DNA from: Flavobacteriales bacterium UBA5081
GTDB lineage: Bacteria > Bacteroidota > Bacteroidia > Flavobacteriales_E > Vicingaceae
Assembly (NCBI GenBank): GCA_002415785.1
Contig: DIAJ01000003.1
Span: 71,079 to 135,078, forward strand
Direction of reading: 5' to 3'
DNA: 64,000 nucleotides
A program made the translations under genes and the position numbers. This document shows positions 17,350 through 27,348 of this stretch, in pieces. Numbering within the stretch: the stretch's first letter is position 1; each line of letters starts with the position of its first letter. The notes under the pieces are model-generated. The model saw only the letters and a program-made list of their open reading frames with translations, made no database searches and was not told the DNA's origin.

Positions 17350-18387
17350 TTGAATAAAGATACAAACCAAATCGAAGACCTTTTCAAGCAGGCGTTTGAA
17401 AAATACGAAGCAGATGCCGGTTCGAATGCCTGGCAAACCATTCAATCAAAAATGGCGGCAGAAAGTGCAGCGACCTCTTCGGCTTCTGCTGCATCAACAA
17501 CTACTACTGCAACCTCAACTTCATGGATAGCTACAGCTATTGTGGCAACTGTTATTTCAGCAACTGCTATTGGCGGCTATTTCTTTTTTAATGATACTGC
17601 TGAAAAAATCAAAGGAAAAGACAAGCCCTTTGAAGTAAAAGAGAAAATTGAATTCAATAAGAAAGAAAATACATCTACTCAAACAGAAATATCAAGCTCA
17701 ACGAATACGAATAAAGACAATGCATTGAAAACTGAAAACAATGTCGAAGAAGTAGTTGCTGATAAGGAGATTAACGAAAAAACAACAAATCTATCTTCTA
17801 ATGCTAATAACAGCAAAAGTGAGTCAACTAAGGCAACAGTTGTCGAAAATCAAGAGGCTAATAATAAATTAGAAAACAAACAAAGCAACGACAACTTAAC
17901 GAACAACAACACAGCTACAGTTGAGAAGAATGTATCAGAAGAATTAACGACAACTGAAACAGCGGATATAAGTGAAACAACTAAACCAAATAACAATACG
18001 GCAGATAAAAAGGTAGAGGAAAAGTCAACTACTACTCCCCCTTCTCAAACTACTTCAACAGAAGCTGAAGTAAACGAAGAAACTAATAAAGAAAAAGTTA
18101 GCCCACCAACCTTCATAAACCTCCCCAATGTTTTTAGCCCTAACAATGATGGAGTCAATGACGAACTAAAAATGGAGGTTGAAGACTTTGATGAATATCA
18201 CATTCAAATTTTCAATAAATCCGGTCAAATGGTTTTTGAATCTTATGACATAAATAACCGCTGGAAAGGCGACTTGCCTAATGGTTCTATTGCACCGGTA
18301 GGCTACTATTCTTATCAAATACTCATCTTAAAAGAAGGCGAATCATTTAAAAAAGTTGGTAGTGTTTTCTTGTCTGCAAATAGATAA
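17350..18387 (+). CDS. Putative anti-sigma membrane protein with T9SS type B / gliding-type C-terminal domain
   Basis: 345 residues from a TTG start. The N-terminus (IEDLFKQAFEKYEADAGSNA) resembles cytoplasmic parts of proteins encoded behind ECF sigma genes in Bacteroidota. There is one membrane helix at about 58-80 and no cleavable signal peptide, then ~175 residues of low-complexity Ser/Thr/Asn/Lys/Glu, then from about residue 259 (PNVFSPNNDGVNDELK) a CHU_C domain of the gliding-motility/T9SS type B kind, complete to the end (VGSVFLSANR). Such domains normally mark secreted proteins. Here the protein looks membrane-tethered, so the domain may be a periplasmic sensor or binding module. The anti-sigma role is inferred from gene order. 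Confidence 0.7.
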   Translation: MNKDTNQIEDLFKQAFEKYEADAGSNAWQTIQSKMAAESAATSSASAASTTTTATSTSWIATAIVATVISATAIGGYFFFNDTAEKIKGKDKPFEVKEKIEFNKKENTSTQTEISSSTNTNKDNALKTENNVEEVVADKEINEKTTNLSSNANNSKSESTKATVVENQEANNKLENKQSNDNLTNNNTATVEKNVSEELTTTETADISETTKPNNNTADKKVEEKSTTTPPSQTTSTEAEVNEETNKEKVSPPTFINLPNVFSPNNDGVNDELKMEVEDFDEYHIQIFNKSGQMVFESYDINNRWKGDLPNGSIAPVGYYSYQILILKEGESFKKVGSVFLSANR

Positions 18388-18423
18388 GCACTATTTTCAA
18401 TTATCAACTAACTTAATTATGAA

Positions 18424-21400
18424 TCAATAATTCAAATTAGGTGCCAGCCACTTTTCCATTTCGGCTATGCTCATTCCCTTTCGATTAGCATAGTCCTCCA
18501 CTTGGTCTTTTTCCAATTTCCCCAAGCCAAAATACTTAGACTTTGGATGAGAAAAATACAAACCACTTACAGCTGCTGTTGGGTACATGGCAAAACTTTC
18601 CGTTAAATTAATGCCGATTGAAGGAGCATCCAACAGTTTGAAAATTGTTTTTTTCTCCGTGTGATCCGGACATGCAGGATAACCTGCAGCCGGCCGAATA
18701 CCTTGGTATTTCTCTCGAATTAAGCTATCATTATCCAACTTTTCTTCCGGAGCATATCCCCAAAAATCAGTTCGCACTAATTCGTGCAAACGTTCTGCGA
18801 AAGCCTCCGCTAATCGATCTGCTAACACTTTTAACATTATGCTGCTGTAGTCGTCATGATCAGCTTTGAAACGCTTTAAGTGCTCCTCAATTCCAATTCC
18901 GGCAGTTACAGCAAATGCGCCAACATAATCAGCTTTTCCGCTTTCTTTTGGAGCTATATAATCAGCCAAACACAAGTTGGGAATATTTTTCGCTTTTTTA
19001 CCTTGTTGACGAAGTTGATGCAATTGTTCAAAGACTTTTGTTCTTTGTTCATCCTCAAAAAGTAAAATATCATCTCCATCGGAATTTGCAGACCAAAACC
19101 CAAACACACCATTGGCTTTAATCCATTTTTGGTCGATGATTTTTTGCAACATTAATTGAGCATCATCATAGAGTTTTTGAGCCTCTTTACCAACAATCTT
19201 ATCTTCGAGAATTTTCGGAAACTTTCCAGCCATTTCCCAAGCACTAAAAAATGGCGTCCAATCAATGTATTTACTCAACTCCTCAATAGAGTAATCTTCC
19301 AGCTTCTTAACACCTAAAAACTTAGGCTTTGTTGCTTGACTTTCTTCCCAATTAATTTGCACCTTATTGTCACGTGCTTCTTTCAAACTAATCATTTGCT
19401 TAGTTTTCTTTTTCATAGCATGTTGGTCGCGCAAGTGCTGGTACTCATCGTTTATTTTATCTAAAAAAGCTTTACGCTGACCCTTAACCTTTGTCAGCAA
19501 GCTACCCGCAACAGGAACACTTCTAGACGCATCTAGCACATGTACAACCGGATAACTATAATTAGGTGAAATTTTAACAGCAGTATGAGCTTTAGATGTA
19601 GTTGCTCCACCAATTAAAAGCGGAACTTCAAACCCTTGACGCTGCATTTCAGAAGCCACATGTGCCATTTCGTCCAAAGAAGGAGTAATTAAGCCACTCA
19701 AGCCAATCATATCCACATTTTCTTCTTTGGCTTTTTGCAGAATTTTTTCAGCCGGAACCATCACGCCCATATCAATTACTTCATAGTTGTTACAAGCTAA
19801 CACTACGGCCACAATGTTCTTCCCTATATCATGAACATCTCCTTTAACTGTAGCTAAAAGTATTTTTCCGGCGTTTTTTGCGGTATCTCCACTGCGTTTC
19901 TTTTCTTCTTCAATGAAAGGTAAAAGATGAGCCACTGCTTTTTTCATAACACGAGCACTTTTTACCACTTGAGGTAAAAACATCTTTCCCGACCCAAAAA
20001 GATCACCAACTACATTCATCCCATCCATTAAAGGACCCTCAATCACCTCGAGCGGTTTGTCGTATTTTAATCGAGCTTCTTCAGTATCTTCTATAATGTA
20101 TTCTACAATTCCTTTAACCAAAGCATGACTTAAGCGATTTTCTACACTTTCTTCACGCCATTGTTCATCGCGCGCATTAACTTTCCCTTTACTTTTTACC
20201 GTTTCCGCAAAGTCAGTTAATCGCTCGGTAGCATCCGGACGGCGATTCAATAAAACATCTTCCACATGTTCGAGCAAGTCTTTTGGAATATCATCATAAA
20301 CTTCAATCATCCCTGCATTTACAATTCCCATATCCAAGCCGGCTTTAATGGCATGATATAGAAAAGCAGAATTCATGGCTTCTCGAACAAAATCGTTTCC
20401 ACGGAAAGAAAAAGAAACATTACTCACTCCCCCACTTACTAAAGCTCCAGGTAGATTTTCTTTAATCCATTTTGTCGCTTTAATAAAGTCAACTGCATAA
20501 TTATTGTGCTCGTCAATTCCTGTTCCTACGGTTAAAATATTGGGGTCAAAAATGATGTCCTCTTTCGGAAAATTCACTTGATTCACGAGCAAATCATAAG
20601 CCCGCTTACAAATTTCAATTCGCCTTTCATAATTATCGGCTTGACCTTTTTCGTCGAAAGCCATTACAATTACAGCTGCTCCATACTTGCGAATTAATTT
20701 AGCCTGTTTAATAAATGTCTCTTCACCTTCTTTTAAACTAATTGAGTTAACAATTGACTTTCCCTGAACACATTTTAAGCCGGCTTCAATCACAGACCAC
20801 TTTGAGGAATCAATCATCACCGGAACTTTGGAAATTTCAGGTTCAGAAGCTATTAAGTTCAAGAAAGTTTGCATTACCTCAGCAGATTCCAACATCCCTT
20901 CATCCATGTTAACGTCGATAATCTGTGCACCTCCCTCAACTTGCTGAAGAGCTACTGAAAGCGCCTCTTCGTACTTTTCCTCTTTGATTAGTCTTTTAAA
21001 TTTCAACGAACCTGTAACATTCGTTCGCTCACCAACATTAATAAAATTGCTTTCTTTAAAAACTGTAAGCGCTTCCAAGCCACTATACTGAGTAACCTTA
21101 TCTAAGGTTGGTTTTTTTCTTGGTGGATATTTTGCTGCAATACGCGCAATTTCAGAAATATGTTCAGGGGTAGTGCCACAACAGCCTCCAATAATGTTTA
21201 CAAAACCATTAGAGATAAAATCCTCAATGTGCTTTCCCATCTCCACTTCATCTTGATCATACTCCCCAAATGCATTGGGCAAACCGGCATTAGGGTGAGC
21301 ACTGACAAAAAACTCCGTTTTATTGGAAACTACCTCTAAGTGCGGACGCAATTCTTTTGCACCCAAAGCACAGTTAAACCCTACGCTTAACAAAGGCATG

Positions 21401-22101
21401 TGGCTGATTGAAATTAAAAAAGCCTCTGCCGTTTGACCGGAAAGTGTCCGCCCGCTGGCATCAGTTATAGTTCCGGAGACCATAATTGGCAATTCAATTC
21501 CATGTTCGTCATAGTAATTGGAAATGGCAAAAAGTGCAGCTTTGCAATTCAAGGTATCAAATACTGTTTCCACCAATAAAATGTCAGCGCCTCCATCTAC
21601 CAAGCCTTTGATTTGAGTGCTGTAAGTTTCTACCAGCTGGTCGAAAGTAACGTTTCTTAAGTCGGGCTTATTTACATCTGGTGAAAGAGAAGCTGTTCTG
21701 TTGGTTGGACCTATTGAACCGGCTACAAATCGCGGCTTATCCGGATTTTTATGTGTAAATTCTTCAGCAACTTCCTTCGCAATTTTTGCCGATTGATAAT
21801 TTAAATCGTAAACAGCCTCTTCCAAACCATAGTCTGCTTGAGCAATGGCTGTTGAAGAAAAAGTATTGGTTTCCACAATATCTGCTCCGGCTTCATAATA
21901 AGCAGCATGAATATCTTTTATAATATCCGGACGTGTAATGGAAAGCAGGTCGTTGTTTCCCCTCAAAGGCATATGATGGTCTTTGAACTGCTCTCCTCGA
22001 AAGTCTTCCTCAGTTAGAGTATGTCTTTGAATCATGGTTCCCATTGCACCATCCAAGACTAAAATTCTTTCTTTTAATATTTCTTCAATTTTCTTACTCA
22101 T
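18424..22101 (-). CDS. metH: Cobalamin-dependent methionine synthase
   Basis: 1225 residues, full length. It transfers a methyl group from 5-methyltetrahydrofolate to homocysteine through methylcobalamin. Domains in order: homocysteine-binding (start [11 protein letters not shown]; zinc cysteines in GFNCALGA and [11 protein letters not shown]), pterin-binding ([11 protein letters not shown]), cobalamin-binding with the base-off histidine in [10 protein letters not shown], and the reactivation domain that binds S-adenosylmethionine (ending in the C-terminal ~300 residues, with [12 protein letters not shown]). It is controlled by a SAM-I riboswitch directly upstream, so it is made when SAM is low. 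It requires vitamin B12 from synthesis or uptake. Confidence 0.97.
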   Translation of the reverse strand: MSKKIEEILKERILVLDGAMGTMIQRHTLTEEDFRGEQFKDHHMPLRGNNDLLSITRPDIIKDIHAAYYEAGADIVETNTFSSTAIAQADYGLEEAVYDLNYQSAKIAKEVAEEFTHKNPDKPRFVAGSIGPTNRTASLSPDVNKPDLRNVTFDQLVETYSTQIKGLVDGGADILLVETVFDTLNCKAALFAISNYYDEHGIELPIMVSGTITDASGRTLSGQTAEAFLISISHMPLLSVGFNCALGAKELRPHLEVVSNKTEFFVSAHPNAGLPNAFGEYDQDEVEMGKHIEDFISNGFVNIIGGCCGTTPEHISEIARIAAKYPPRKKPTLDKVTQYSGLEALTVFKESNFINVGERTNVTGSLKFKRLIKEEKYEEALSVALQQVEGGAQIIDVNMDEGMLESAEVMQTFLNLIASEPEISKVPVMIDSSKWSVIEAGLKCVQGKSIVNSISLKEGEETFIKQAKLIRKYGAAVIVMAFDEKGQADNYERRIEICKRAYDLLVNQVNFPKEDIIFDPNILTVGTGIDEHNNYAVDFIKATKWIKENLPGALVSGGVSNVSFSFRGNDFVREAMNSAFLYHAIKAGLDMGIVNAGMIEVYDDIPKDLLEHVEDVLLNRRPDATERLTDFAETVKSKGKVNARDEQWREESVENRLSHALVKGIVEYIIEDTEEARLKYDKPLEVIEGPLMDGMNVVGDLFGSGKMFLPQVVKSARVMKKAVAHLLPFIEEEKKRSGDTAKNAGKILLATVKGDVHDIGKNIVAVVLACNNYEVIDMGVMVPAEKILQKAKEENVDMIGLSGLITPSLDEMAHVASEMQRQGFEVPLLIGGATTSKAHTAVKISPNYSYPVVHVLDASRSVPVAGSLLTKVKGQRKAFLDKINDEYQHLRDQHAMKKKTKQMISLKEARDNKVQINWEESQATKPKFLGVKKLEDYSIEELSKYIDWTPFFSAWEMAGKFPKILEDKIVGKEAQKLYDDAQLMLQKIIDQKWIKANGVFGFWSANSDGDDILLFEDEQRTKVFEQLHQLRQQGKKAKNIPNLCLADYIAPKESGKADYVGAFAVTAGIGIEEHLKRFKADHDDYSSIMLKVLADRLAEAFAERLHELVRTDFWGYAPEEKLDNDSLIREKYQGIRPAAGYPACPDHTEKKTIFKLLDAPSIGINLTESFAMYPTAAVSGLYFSHPKSKYFGLGKLEKDQVEDYANRKGMSIAEMEKWLAPNLNY

Positions 22102-22114
22102 AATTTTTGCACAT

Positions 22115-22146
22115 AAAAAAAGCCCTCAGACTTCGTCAAAAGGGCT
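22115..22146 (-). terminator. Intrinsic terminator of the metH riboswitch
   Basis: On the minus strand, AGCCCT...AGGGCT (with inner GAC/GTC pairs) is followed by seven T residues and lies 14 bases before the metH ATG. It is the expression platform of the SAM-I aptamer. Confidence 0.88.
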
Positions 22147-22161
22147 TATAGTTTCTTTTAA

Positions 22162-22265
22162 CTTATCTTCATTCACCATAGGTGAATCAGGATTTGGCAC
22201 CGCTTTCAACAATGAAAAGGTTGCCAAGGTTTCGCAGGGCCTGTCCCTCCACCTTTCTTGATAAG
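22162..22265 (-). promoter_or_regulatory. SAM-I (S-box) riboswitch
   Basis: The minus strand reads CTTATCAAGAAAGGTGGAGG, then GGCCCTGCGAAACC, TTGGCAACC, GGTGCCAAATCCTG and finally GATAAG, which closes P1 with the first CTTATC. These are the conserved blocks of the SAM-I aptamer, in order. Binding of S-adenosylmethionine should stabilise P1 and allow the terminator at 22115-22146 to form, switching metH off. Confidence 0.95.
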
Positions 22266-22281
22266 ACGAATTTATAGAACG

Positions 22282-22530
22282 TTATTCTTCGGCCTTTCCG
22301 GGCTTCAAATAGTTTTTATACATAAAATATCCCGCCAAACCTAATAAAAGGTATGGCACAAACATAATATAAATGATGCCGTCGTTAATTCCTTTACCTA
22401 CGGCTTCTTCACCGCTTTGCATATTGGTTTCCAATACAGCTTTACACATGGCGCATTGAGCCTCTACTTCATTTTGAAAAAGCAAAATAAACCCAGCTGT
22501 AATGAAAAAAGGAATCAACTTCTTAATCAT
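22282..22530 (-). CDS. Small exported/membrane protein with CxxC motif
   Basis: About 82 residues from the ATG at 22530 (MIKKLIPFF); an upstream ATG at 22566 would put 12 polar residues before the signal and is less likely. A signal-like helix (to VEAQ) is followed by CAMCKAVLETN, a short linker and one membrane helix (IYIMFVPYLLLGLAGYFMY), ending in a charged tail. Similar small CAMC proteins are widespread in Bacteroidota but have no known function. It lies upstream of the riboswitch on the same strand as metH. Confidence 0.7.
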   Translation of the reverse strand: MIKKLIPFFITAGFILLFQNEVEAQCAMCKAVLETNMQSGEEAVGKGINDGIIYIMFVPYLLLGLAGYFMYKNYLKPGKAEE

Positions 22531-22758
22531 GTTGCCAAAATTAAGCAAGAAGTCTGTGCTTTGCAATGTGTTTTATATGGCTAAAAAATAGATTGAAACA
22601 ATTTGTATACAGAAATATTGTATCTTATTTTTTGTCAATATCTCCATCTATTAAAAACGGCCCAACACTATTCCCACAAAATCTAAAGCCAACTAACAAT
22701 CTAAGCAAACCACTTGAAATAAGGCGGGAAAAAGCGTTCTTTTGCACTTTAATTTTTT

Positions 22759-24213
22759 ATGGCAGAAAAGATGAAAAGAACGGAGATTAAATCGCTTTTA
22801 AGTGGCGAACAAACAGGCAAAGAGGTTATCGTAAAAGGCTGGGTGCGTACAAAAAGAGGAAGCAAAAATGTTTCTTTTATTGCACTAAATGATGGAAGTT
22901 GCATTCACAATATACAATTAGTGGTGGAGAATGCCAATTTTAACGAAGAACTTTTAGAAAAAATCAGCAGCGGTTCATGTCTTTCTGCCAAAGGCAAATT
23001 AGTAGAATCTCAAGGTAGCGGTCAAAAAGTAGAAATTGAAGTTTCGGAACTTGAAGTTTTGGGAGAAGCTAATCCTGAAAAATACCCATTACAGCCTAAG
23101 AAACACTCTTTGGAGTTTTTGCGTGAAATTGCTCACTTGCGTTTTCGAACGAACACTTTTGGAGCTGTTAACCGTATTCGACATGCCATGATTTTTGCCA
23201 TACACGATTATTTTAACAGTCGAGGGTTTTACAATATTCATACGCCAATTATTACCGGTTCAGATGCCGAAGGCGCCGGGGAGACCTTTAAAGTAAGCAA
23301 TTTTGATTTTCACAATATTCCAAAAACGGAGGATGGTGAAATCGATTATAAAAAAGACTTTTTTGGAAAAGAGGCTAATCTAACCGTTTCCGGTCAACTG
23401 GAAGCGGAACTAGCTGCCATGGCATTGGGTAAGGTGTATACTTTTGGCCCCACATTTAGAGCAGAAAACTCAAATACTACTCGTCACTTAGCTGAATTTT
23501 GGATGATTGAGCCCGAAGTTGCTTTTGCTGACTTAGACGAGAATATGGATTTAGGTGAAGACTTACTCAAGCACTTAATTCAGTATGCACTAAAAAATTG
23601 CAAAGATGATTTAGACTTTTTGAATAAGCGCTTAGAGGACGAAGAAAAAGTTAAGAAGAAAGAGGATCGATCACCAATGGGTTTAATTGAACGCTTACAA
23701 TTTATAGCAGAAAATGATTTTGAAAGAGTTACTTATACTGATGCAATTGACATTTTACGCAACTCAAAGCCAAACAAGAAGAAGAAATTCAACTATTTAA
23801 TTGAAGGCTGGGGTGCAGATTTGCAATCGGAGCATGAACGCTATTTGGTAGAAAAACACTTTAATAAGCCGGTGATTTTGTATGATTACCCTAAGGATAT
23901 AAAAGCATTTTACATGCGTCAAAATAAGGATGGCAAAACCGTTCGTGCCATGGATATTCTATTTCCCGGCATTGGAGAAATTGTCGGTGGTTCTCAGCGT
24001 GAAGAGCGTTTAGAATTTCTCGAAAAGCGCATGCAAGAAATGAACGTACCTGCCGAAGAGCTATGGTGGTACTTGGATTTAAGAAAATTCGGCACAGCTC
24101 CGCACAGTGGGTTTGGCTTGGGATTTGAACGATTAATGCTTTTTGTAACCGGCATGGGCAACATTCGCGATGTGATTCCTTTCCCAAGAACACCAAAGAG
24201 CGCAGAGTTTTAA
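22759..24213 (+). CDS. asnS: Asparagine-tRNA ligase
   Basis: 484 residues. Class II aminoacyl-tRNA synthetase charging tRNA-Asn. N-terminal OB-fold anticodon-binding domain ([19 protein letters not shown]), then the catalytic core with motif 2 ([21 protein letters not shown]) and motif 3 ([15 protein letters not shown]). TFRAENSNT and the full length separate it from aspartyl enzymes. Its presence implies direct asparaginylation rather than only the amidotransferase route. Confidence 0.97.
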   Translation: MAEKMKRTEIKSLLSGEQTGKEVIVKGWVRTKRGSKNVSFIALNDGSCIHNIQLVVENANFNEELLEKISSGSCLSAKGKLVESQGSGQKVEIEVSELEVLGEANPEKYPLQPKKHSLEFLREIAHLRFRTNTFGAVNRIRHAMIFAIHDYFNSRGFYNIHTPIITGSDAEGAGETFKVSNFDFHNIPKTEDGEIDYKKDFFGKEANLTVSGQLEAELAAMALGKVYTFGPTFRAENSNTTRHLAEFWMIEPEVAFADLDENMDLGEDLLKHLIQYALKNCKDDLDFLNKRLEDEEKVKKKEDRSPMGLIERLQFIAENDFERVTYTDAIDILRNSKPNKKKKFNYLIEGWGADLQSEHERYLVEKHFNKPVILYDYPKDIKAFYMRQNKDGKTVRAMDILFPGIGEIVGGSQREERLEFLEKRMQEMNVPAEELWWYLDLRKFGTAPHSGFGLGFERLMLFVTGMGNIRDVIPFPRTPKSAEF

Positions 24214-24276
24214 AAAATGAACGATTCGCAGTAAAATACGTATATTTAGAAGTATCTTTATTATAAAATTGAAGCG

Positions 24277-24501
24277 ATGAAAATATTTAGATTTTTAAAA
24301 CGAGTTTCAACTGAAGGTACGATACAATTAAAGCTTAACACTGCATTAATTAATAAAGAAGTTGAGATTATTGTTCTACCAAAAGAAGAAGTCAAAAGAA
24401 AACCAATAAAATCAAACTTTATTAAAAAGTGGGCTGGGTTTTTAAAGGATAATGATGTGGAGGATGCTAGATTTAAGTACTTAATGGAAAAGCATAAATA
24501 A
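24277..24501 (+). CDS. VapB-like antitoxin
   Basis: 74 residues: an N-terminal stretch rich in beta strand (GTIQLKLNTALINKEVEIIV) and a C-terminal segment KKWAGFLKDNDVEDARFKYL typical of small antitoxins paired with PIN-domain proteins. Its stop overlaps the next start by one base (TAATG), the usual toxin-antitoxin arrangement. It should neutralise the downstream PIN protein and repress the operon. An ATACGTAT palindrome precedes it. Confidence 0.75.
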   Translation: MKIFRFLKRVSTEGTIQLKLNTALINKEVEIIVLPKEEVKRKPIKSNFIKKWAGFLKDNDVEDARFKYLMEKHK

Positions 24502-24911
24502 TGAAAGTGTTATTTGATACTAACATTATTCTTGATTTTGCTCTACAAAGAGAAGAGCATTTTAATTTTGCAATAAAGCTTTTTGAGTTGATTGAGAACA
24601 GGGCAATTAAAGCATATTTGACAGCAACTACTATTACAGACATTTATTACATCACAAAAAAAATTAAAGATCATAGAGTAGCTATAAACTTCATTAAGAG
24701 TCTAGTTAACTTATTTGAAGTCCTGAATATTGATAAAAGAGTTATTGTTAAATCACTGGAGCTAGACAGCCCTGATTTTGAAGATTCGGTTCAATCAATG
24801 GCCGCTAATTTTAATGGAGTAAATACAATTATAACAAGAAATGTTAAAGACTTTAATTTTGAAGAAATTAATGCCTTGACACCTAAAGAGTTCTTGAAAA
24901 AATATAAATAA
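24501..24911 (+). CDS. PIN-domain toxin (VapC-like)
   Basis: 136 residues of a PIN ribonuclease: first acidic residue in LFDTNIILDFAL, conserved Thr/Asp in TATTITDIYYI, and later acidic residues in SPDFEDSVQSMAA and the NVKDF motif. VapC proteins cleave specific RNAs (often initiator tRNA or rRNA) when the antitoxin is lost. Translationally coupled to the preceding antitoxin gene. The catalytic acids look intact, so the system may be active. It sits between two housekeeping genes with no other mobile features. Confidence 0.82.
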   Translation: MKVLFDTNIILDFALQREEHFNFAIKLFELIENRAIKAYLTATTITDIYYITKKIKDHRVAINFIKSLVNLFEVLNIDKRVIVKSLELDSPDFEDSVQSMAANFNGVNTIITRNVKDFNFEEINALTPKEFLKKYK

Positions 24912-24926
24912 GTTAAAATCCTCACT

Positions 24927-26375
24927 ATGCTCAAACAATCGCTACAACAAAAACTTTTGCAAAAGTTGTCTCCACAACAGATTCAGCTTATGAAGCTTTT
25001 GCAATTGCCTACCGTGGCATTGGAGCAGCGAGTTAAGGAGGAGCTGGAAAGTAATCCGGCATTAGATGAGGGTAAAGAGAAAGATGATTTTGATGCTGAA
25101 GAGGAGCGCTACGAAGAACGGGATGATGCAAAGGATGAGTTAGAGGATTTTGACTTTTCCGACTACATGGATGATGATACGCCGGATTATAAATATCAAG
25201 TTTCCAATAAGGGAAAAGACGATGACGAAAAGGAAATTCCTTACAGTGGTGGCACTACTTTTCACGAGCGATTGTTGGCTCAGATTAGTTTGCAAGACTT
25301 AAGCGAAGAAGAAGAAGCAATTGCCAATCACTTAATTGGCAGTCTAGACGATTCAGGCTATTTGAGAAGAGACTTAGAATCGATAGAAGACGACTTGGCT
25401 TTTCGAAACAACATCATGACTTCCAAAGATCAAATTGAAAAGGTGTTGAAAGTGATTCAACAAATGGATCCGGCAGGTGTTGGTGCTCGAGATTTACAAG
25501 AATGCTTATTGCTTCAAATAAATCGCAAAAGAAACAAAACTGAAAAACACCTTTTAGCCAAAGAGATTTTAGAAAACCACTTTACTGAGTTTACAAAAAA
25601 ACACTACAGTAAAATCATAAAAAAGTTAGAGATTGGCGAGGAGGATTTAAAGCTGGCAATAGATGAAATTCTTCGACTAAACCCCAAGCCGGGTAATTCC
25701 CTTAATACAACCGGAAAGTCAGTACAGGTTGTGGTGCCTGATTTTACTTTGCAAATAAAAGATGGTGAGATTGACATAACTTTAAATGGCAGAAATGCCC
25801 CCCAATTGCGCATAAGCAATGAATACAAAGGCATGATTGATCACTATAAAAAGTCGGATAAGAAAAACAAGGCCGAAAAAGAAGCCATGACCTTTGTGAA
25901 GCAAAAACTGGATTCTGCAAAATGGTTTATCGATGCAATTAAACAGCGACAAAATACCCTTATGAACACCATGGAGGCCATTGCCAAATACCAAAAAGAT
26001 TATTTTTTGGAAGGCGATGAAACCAAGCTTAAGCCGATGATTTTAAAAGACATTGCCGAGCGAATTGACATGGACATTTCCACAGTTTCTCGTGTTGTTA
26101 ATAGTAAATACGTTTCTACTCCTTACGGAACTTTTTTGTTGAAGTCATTCTTTTCCGAGTCTATTTCTACTGAAGATGGGGAGGAAGTAAGTACTAGAGA
26201 AGTAAAGAAAATTTTACAAGACATCATTGAGTCAGAAGACAAAAAGAAACCTTATACTGACGATAAGCTTTCTAAAATGCTTAAGGACAAAAAGTACAAC
26301 ATTGCTAGAAGAACCGTGGCAAAATATCGCGAGCAGCTCAATATTCCGGTTGCTCGATTACGCAAAGAACTTTAA
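24927..26375 (+). CDS. rpoN: RNA polymerase sigma-54 factor
   Basis: 482 residues. Region I, glutamine- and leucine-rich (QKLSPQQIQLMKLLQLPTVA), an acidic region II, the core-binding region, the helix-turn-helix that reads -12, and near the end the RpoN box ARRTVAKYRE that contacts -24. It needs AAA+ activators, none of which is in the window. It is followed by the PAP2-like gene after 2 bases. Confidence 0.97.
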   Translation: MLKQSLQQKLLQKLSPQQIQLMKLLQLPTVALEQRVKEELESNPALDEGKEKDDFDAEEERYEERDDAKDELEDFDFSDYMDDDTPDYKYQVSNKGKDDDEKEIPYSGGTTFHERLLAQISLQDLSEEEEAIANHLIGSLDDSGYLRRDLESIEDDLAFRNNIMTSKDQIEKVLKVIQQMDPAGVGARDLQECLLLQINRKRNKTEKHLLAKEILENHFTEFTKKHYSKIIKKLEIGEEDLKLAIDEILRLNPKPGNSLNTTGKSVQVVVPDFTLQIKDGEIDITLNGRNAPQLRISNEYKGMIDHYKKSDKKNKAEKEAMTFVKQKLDSAKWFIDAIKQRQNTLMNTMEAIAKYQKDYFLEGDETKLKPMILKDIAERIDMDISTVSRVVNSKYVSTPYGTFLLKSFFSESISTEDGEEVSTREVKKILQDIIESEDKKKPYTDDKLSKMLKDKKYNIARRTVAKYREQLNIPVARLRKEL

Positions 26376-26377
26376 TT

Positions 26378-26989
26378 ATGAGTCACACTTTTGCAAAAGT
26401 AATTGCACATTTATTTCATCCTATTTTTGCTCCATTAATTAGCATTTATCTGTTATTTCAGTTGCCTACTTATATCAATTTTAAATACACCGACGGTTAT
26501 TTTATTTACGTTTATGTATTGTTATTTCTCAACCTAGTACTTGCTCCTCTATTAATTTCTGTTTTTCTCAAACGAAAGAATTACATTCAATCTTTAGAAA
26601 TGAATGATGTTAATGAAAGGAGTATTCCTTATTTAGTGAGTAGTATTTTTTACATTTTCACTTATTTTCTTTTGCTCAATATTCAGTTTCCCCTTTTTTA
26701 CTTAATGGTTTTTCAATGGGCCACTATTACCGTAATTCTATTATTTGCACTATCACTTTTTAAGCAAAAAATAAGTGCACACATGGCAGCTTGGGGAGGC
26801 ATTTGCGGTATGTTAATCGCTGTAGCTTGGGTGCTTAAAATGGATACCACCAGTTGGTTGATTGTATTCGTTTTGATTTCCGGCTTGGTAGGGTTTTCTC
26901 GATTAAAATTAAATGCACACTCTATTAAGGAAATTGCCGGAGGTTTTGCGATAGGACTAGGACTGCAGTTGTTGAGTATTTTTGTTTAA
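26378..26989 (+). CDS. PAP2-like integral membrane protein
   Basis: 203 residues with about six membrane helices. The C-terminal part has SAHMAAWGG and SRLKLNAHSIKEIAGGFAIG, which resemble the second and third phosphatase motifs (SxxxH and SRxxxxxHxxxD) of the PAP2 lipid-phosphatase superfamily, but with no clear first motif and Glu-Ile in place of the last Asp. It may be a degenerate relative or an inactive membrane protein. Starts 2 bases after rpoN and is probably cotranscribed with it. Confidence 0.6.
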   Translation: MSHTFAKVIAHLFHPIFAPLISIYLLFQLPTYINFKYTDGYFIYVYVLLFLNLVLAPLLISVFLKRKNYIQSLEMNDVNERSIPYLVSSIFYIFTYFLLLNIQFPLFYLMVFQWATITVILLFALSLFKQKISAHMAAWGGICGMLIAVAWVLKMDTTSWLIVFVLISGLVGFSRLKLNAHSIKEIAGGFAIGLGLQLLSIFV

Positions 26990-27348
26990 AGCATTGGGTA
27001 AAAGGCATCTTCAATATGCTCTATCTCAACATTATTTGCTTCCAATAAAACAGAAACAATATCAAATCGGCATTCCATATCAATGTCGAATTCTTGAATA
27101 TAAGCATCAGCTGCTCTTACAATATGTTTCTGTTTTTTAATGGTAACCGCCTCTTTTGGGCTTTCAAACTCTCTAGAGGTTCGAGTTTTTACTTCTACAA
27201 CCACGAGCTGATTTTCATATTCGGCAACTAGATCAAGCTCCGCTTTTCGGTAGATCCAATTGGTCTCTCTAACATGATAACCTTTCTCTCGCAGAAAAGT
27301 AAGTGCAATTGCCTCGCCTTTCTTGCCTATGTCATTATGCTGAGCCAT
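26986..27348 (-). CDS. yraN: YraN family endonuclease-like protein (UPF0102)
   Basis: 120 residues with the restriction-endonuclease-like fold signature: GKKGEAIALTFLREKGY, then AELDLVAEYENQLVVVEVKT giving the D...E-x-K catalytic pattern. Function in most bacteria is unclear; relatives process branched DNA. Starts inside the last codons of ldcA (14-base overlap), so translationally coupled. Its end overlaps the convergent PAP2-like gene by 4 bases. Confidence 0.9.
   Translation of the reverse strand: MAQHNDIGKKGEAIALTFLREKGYHVRETNWIYRKAELDLVAEYENQLVVVEVKTRTSREFESPKEAVTIKKQKHIVRAADAYIQEFDIDMECRFDIVSVLLEANNVEIEHIEDAFYPML

Noticed and set aside
18645..19121. Plus-strand ORFs inside metH
   Set aside because: Antisense shadows of the conserved reactivation domain.
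26378..26989. Functional PAP2 lipid phosphatase
   Set aside because: The first motif is not seen and the last catalytic residue is changed, so only a PAP2-like fold is claimed.
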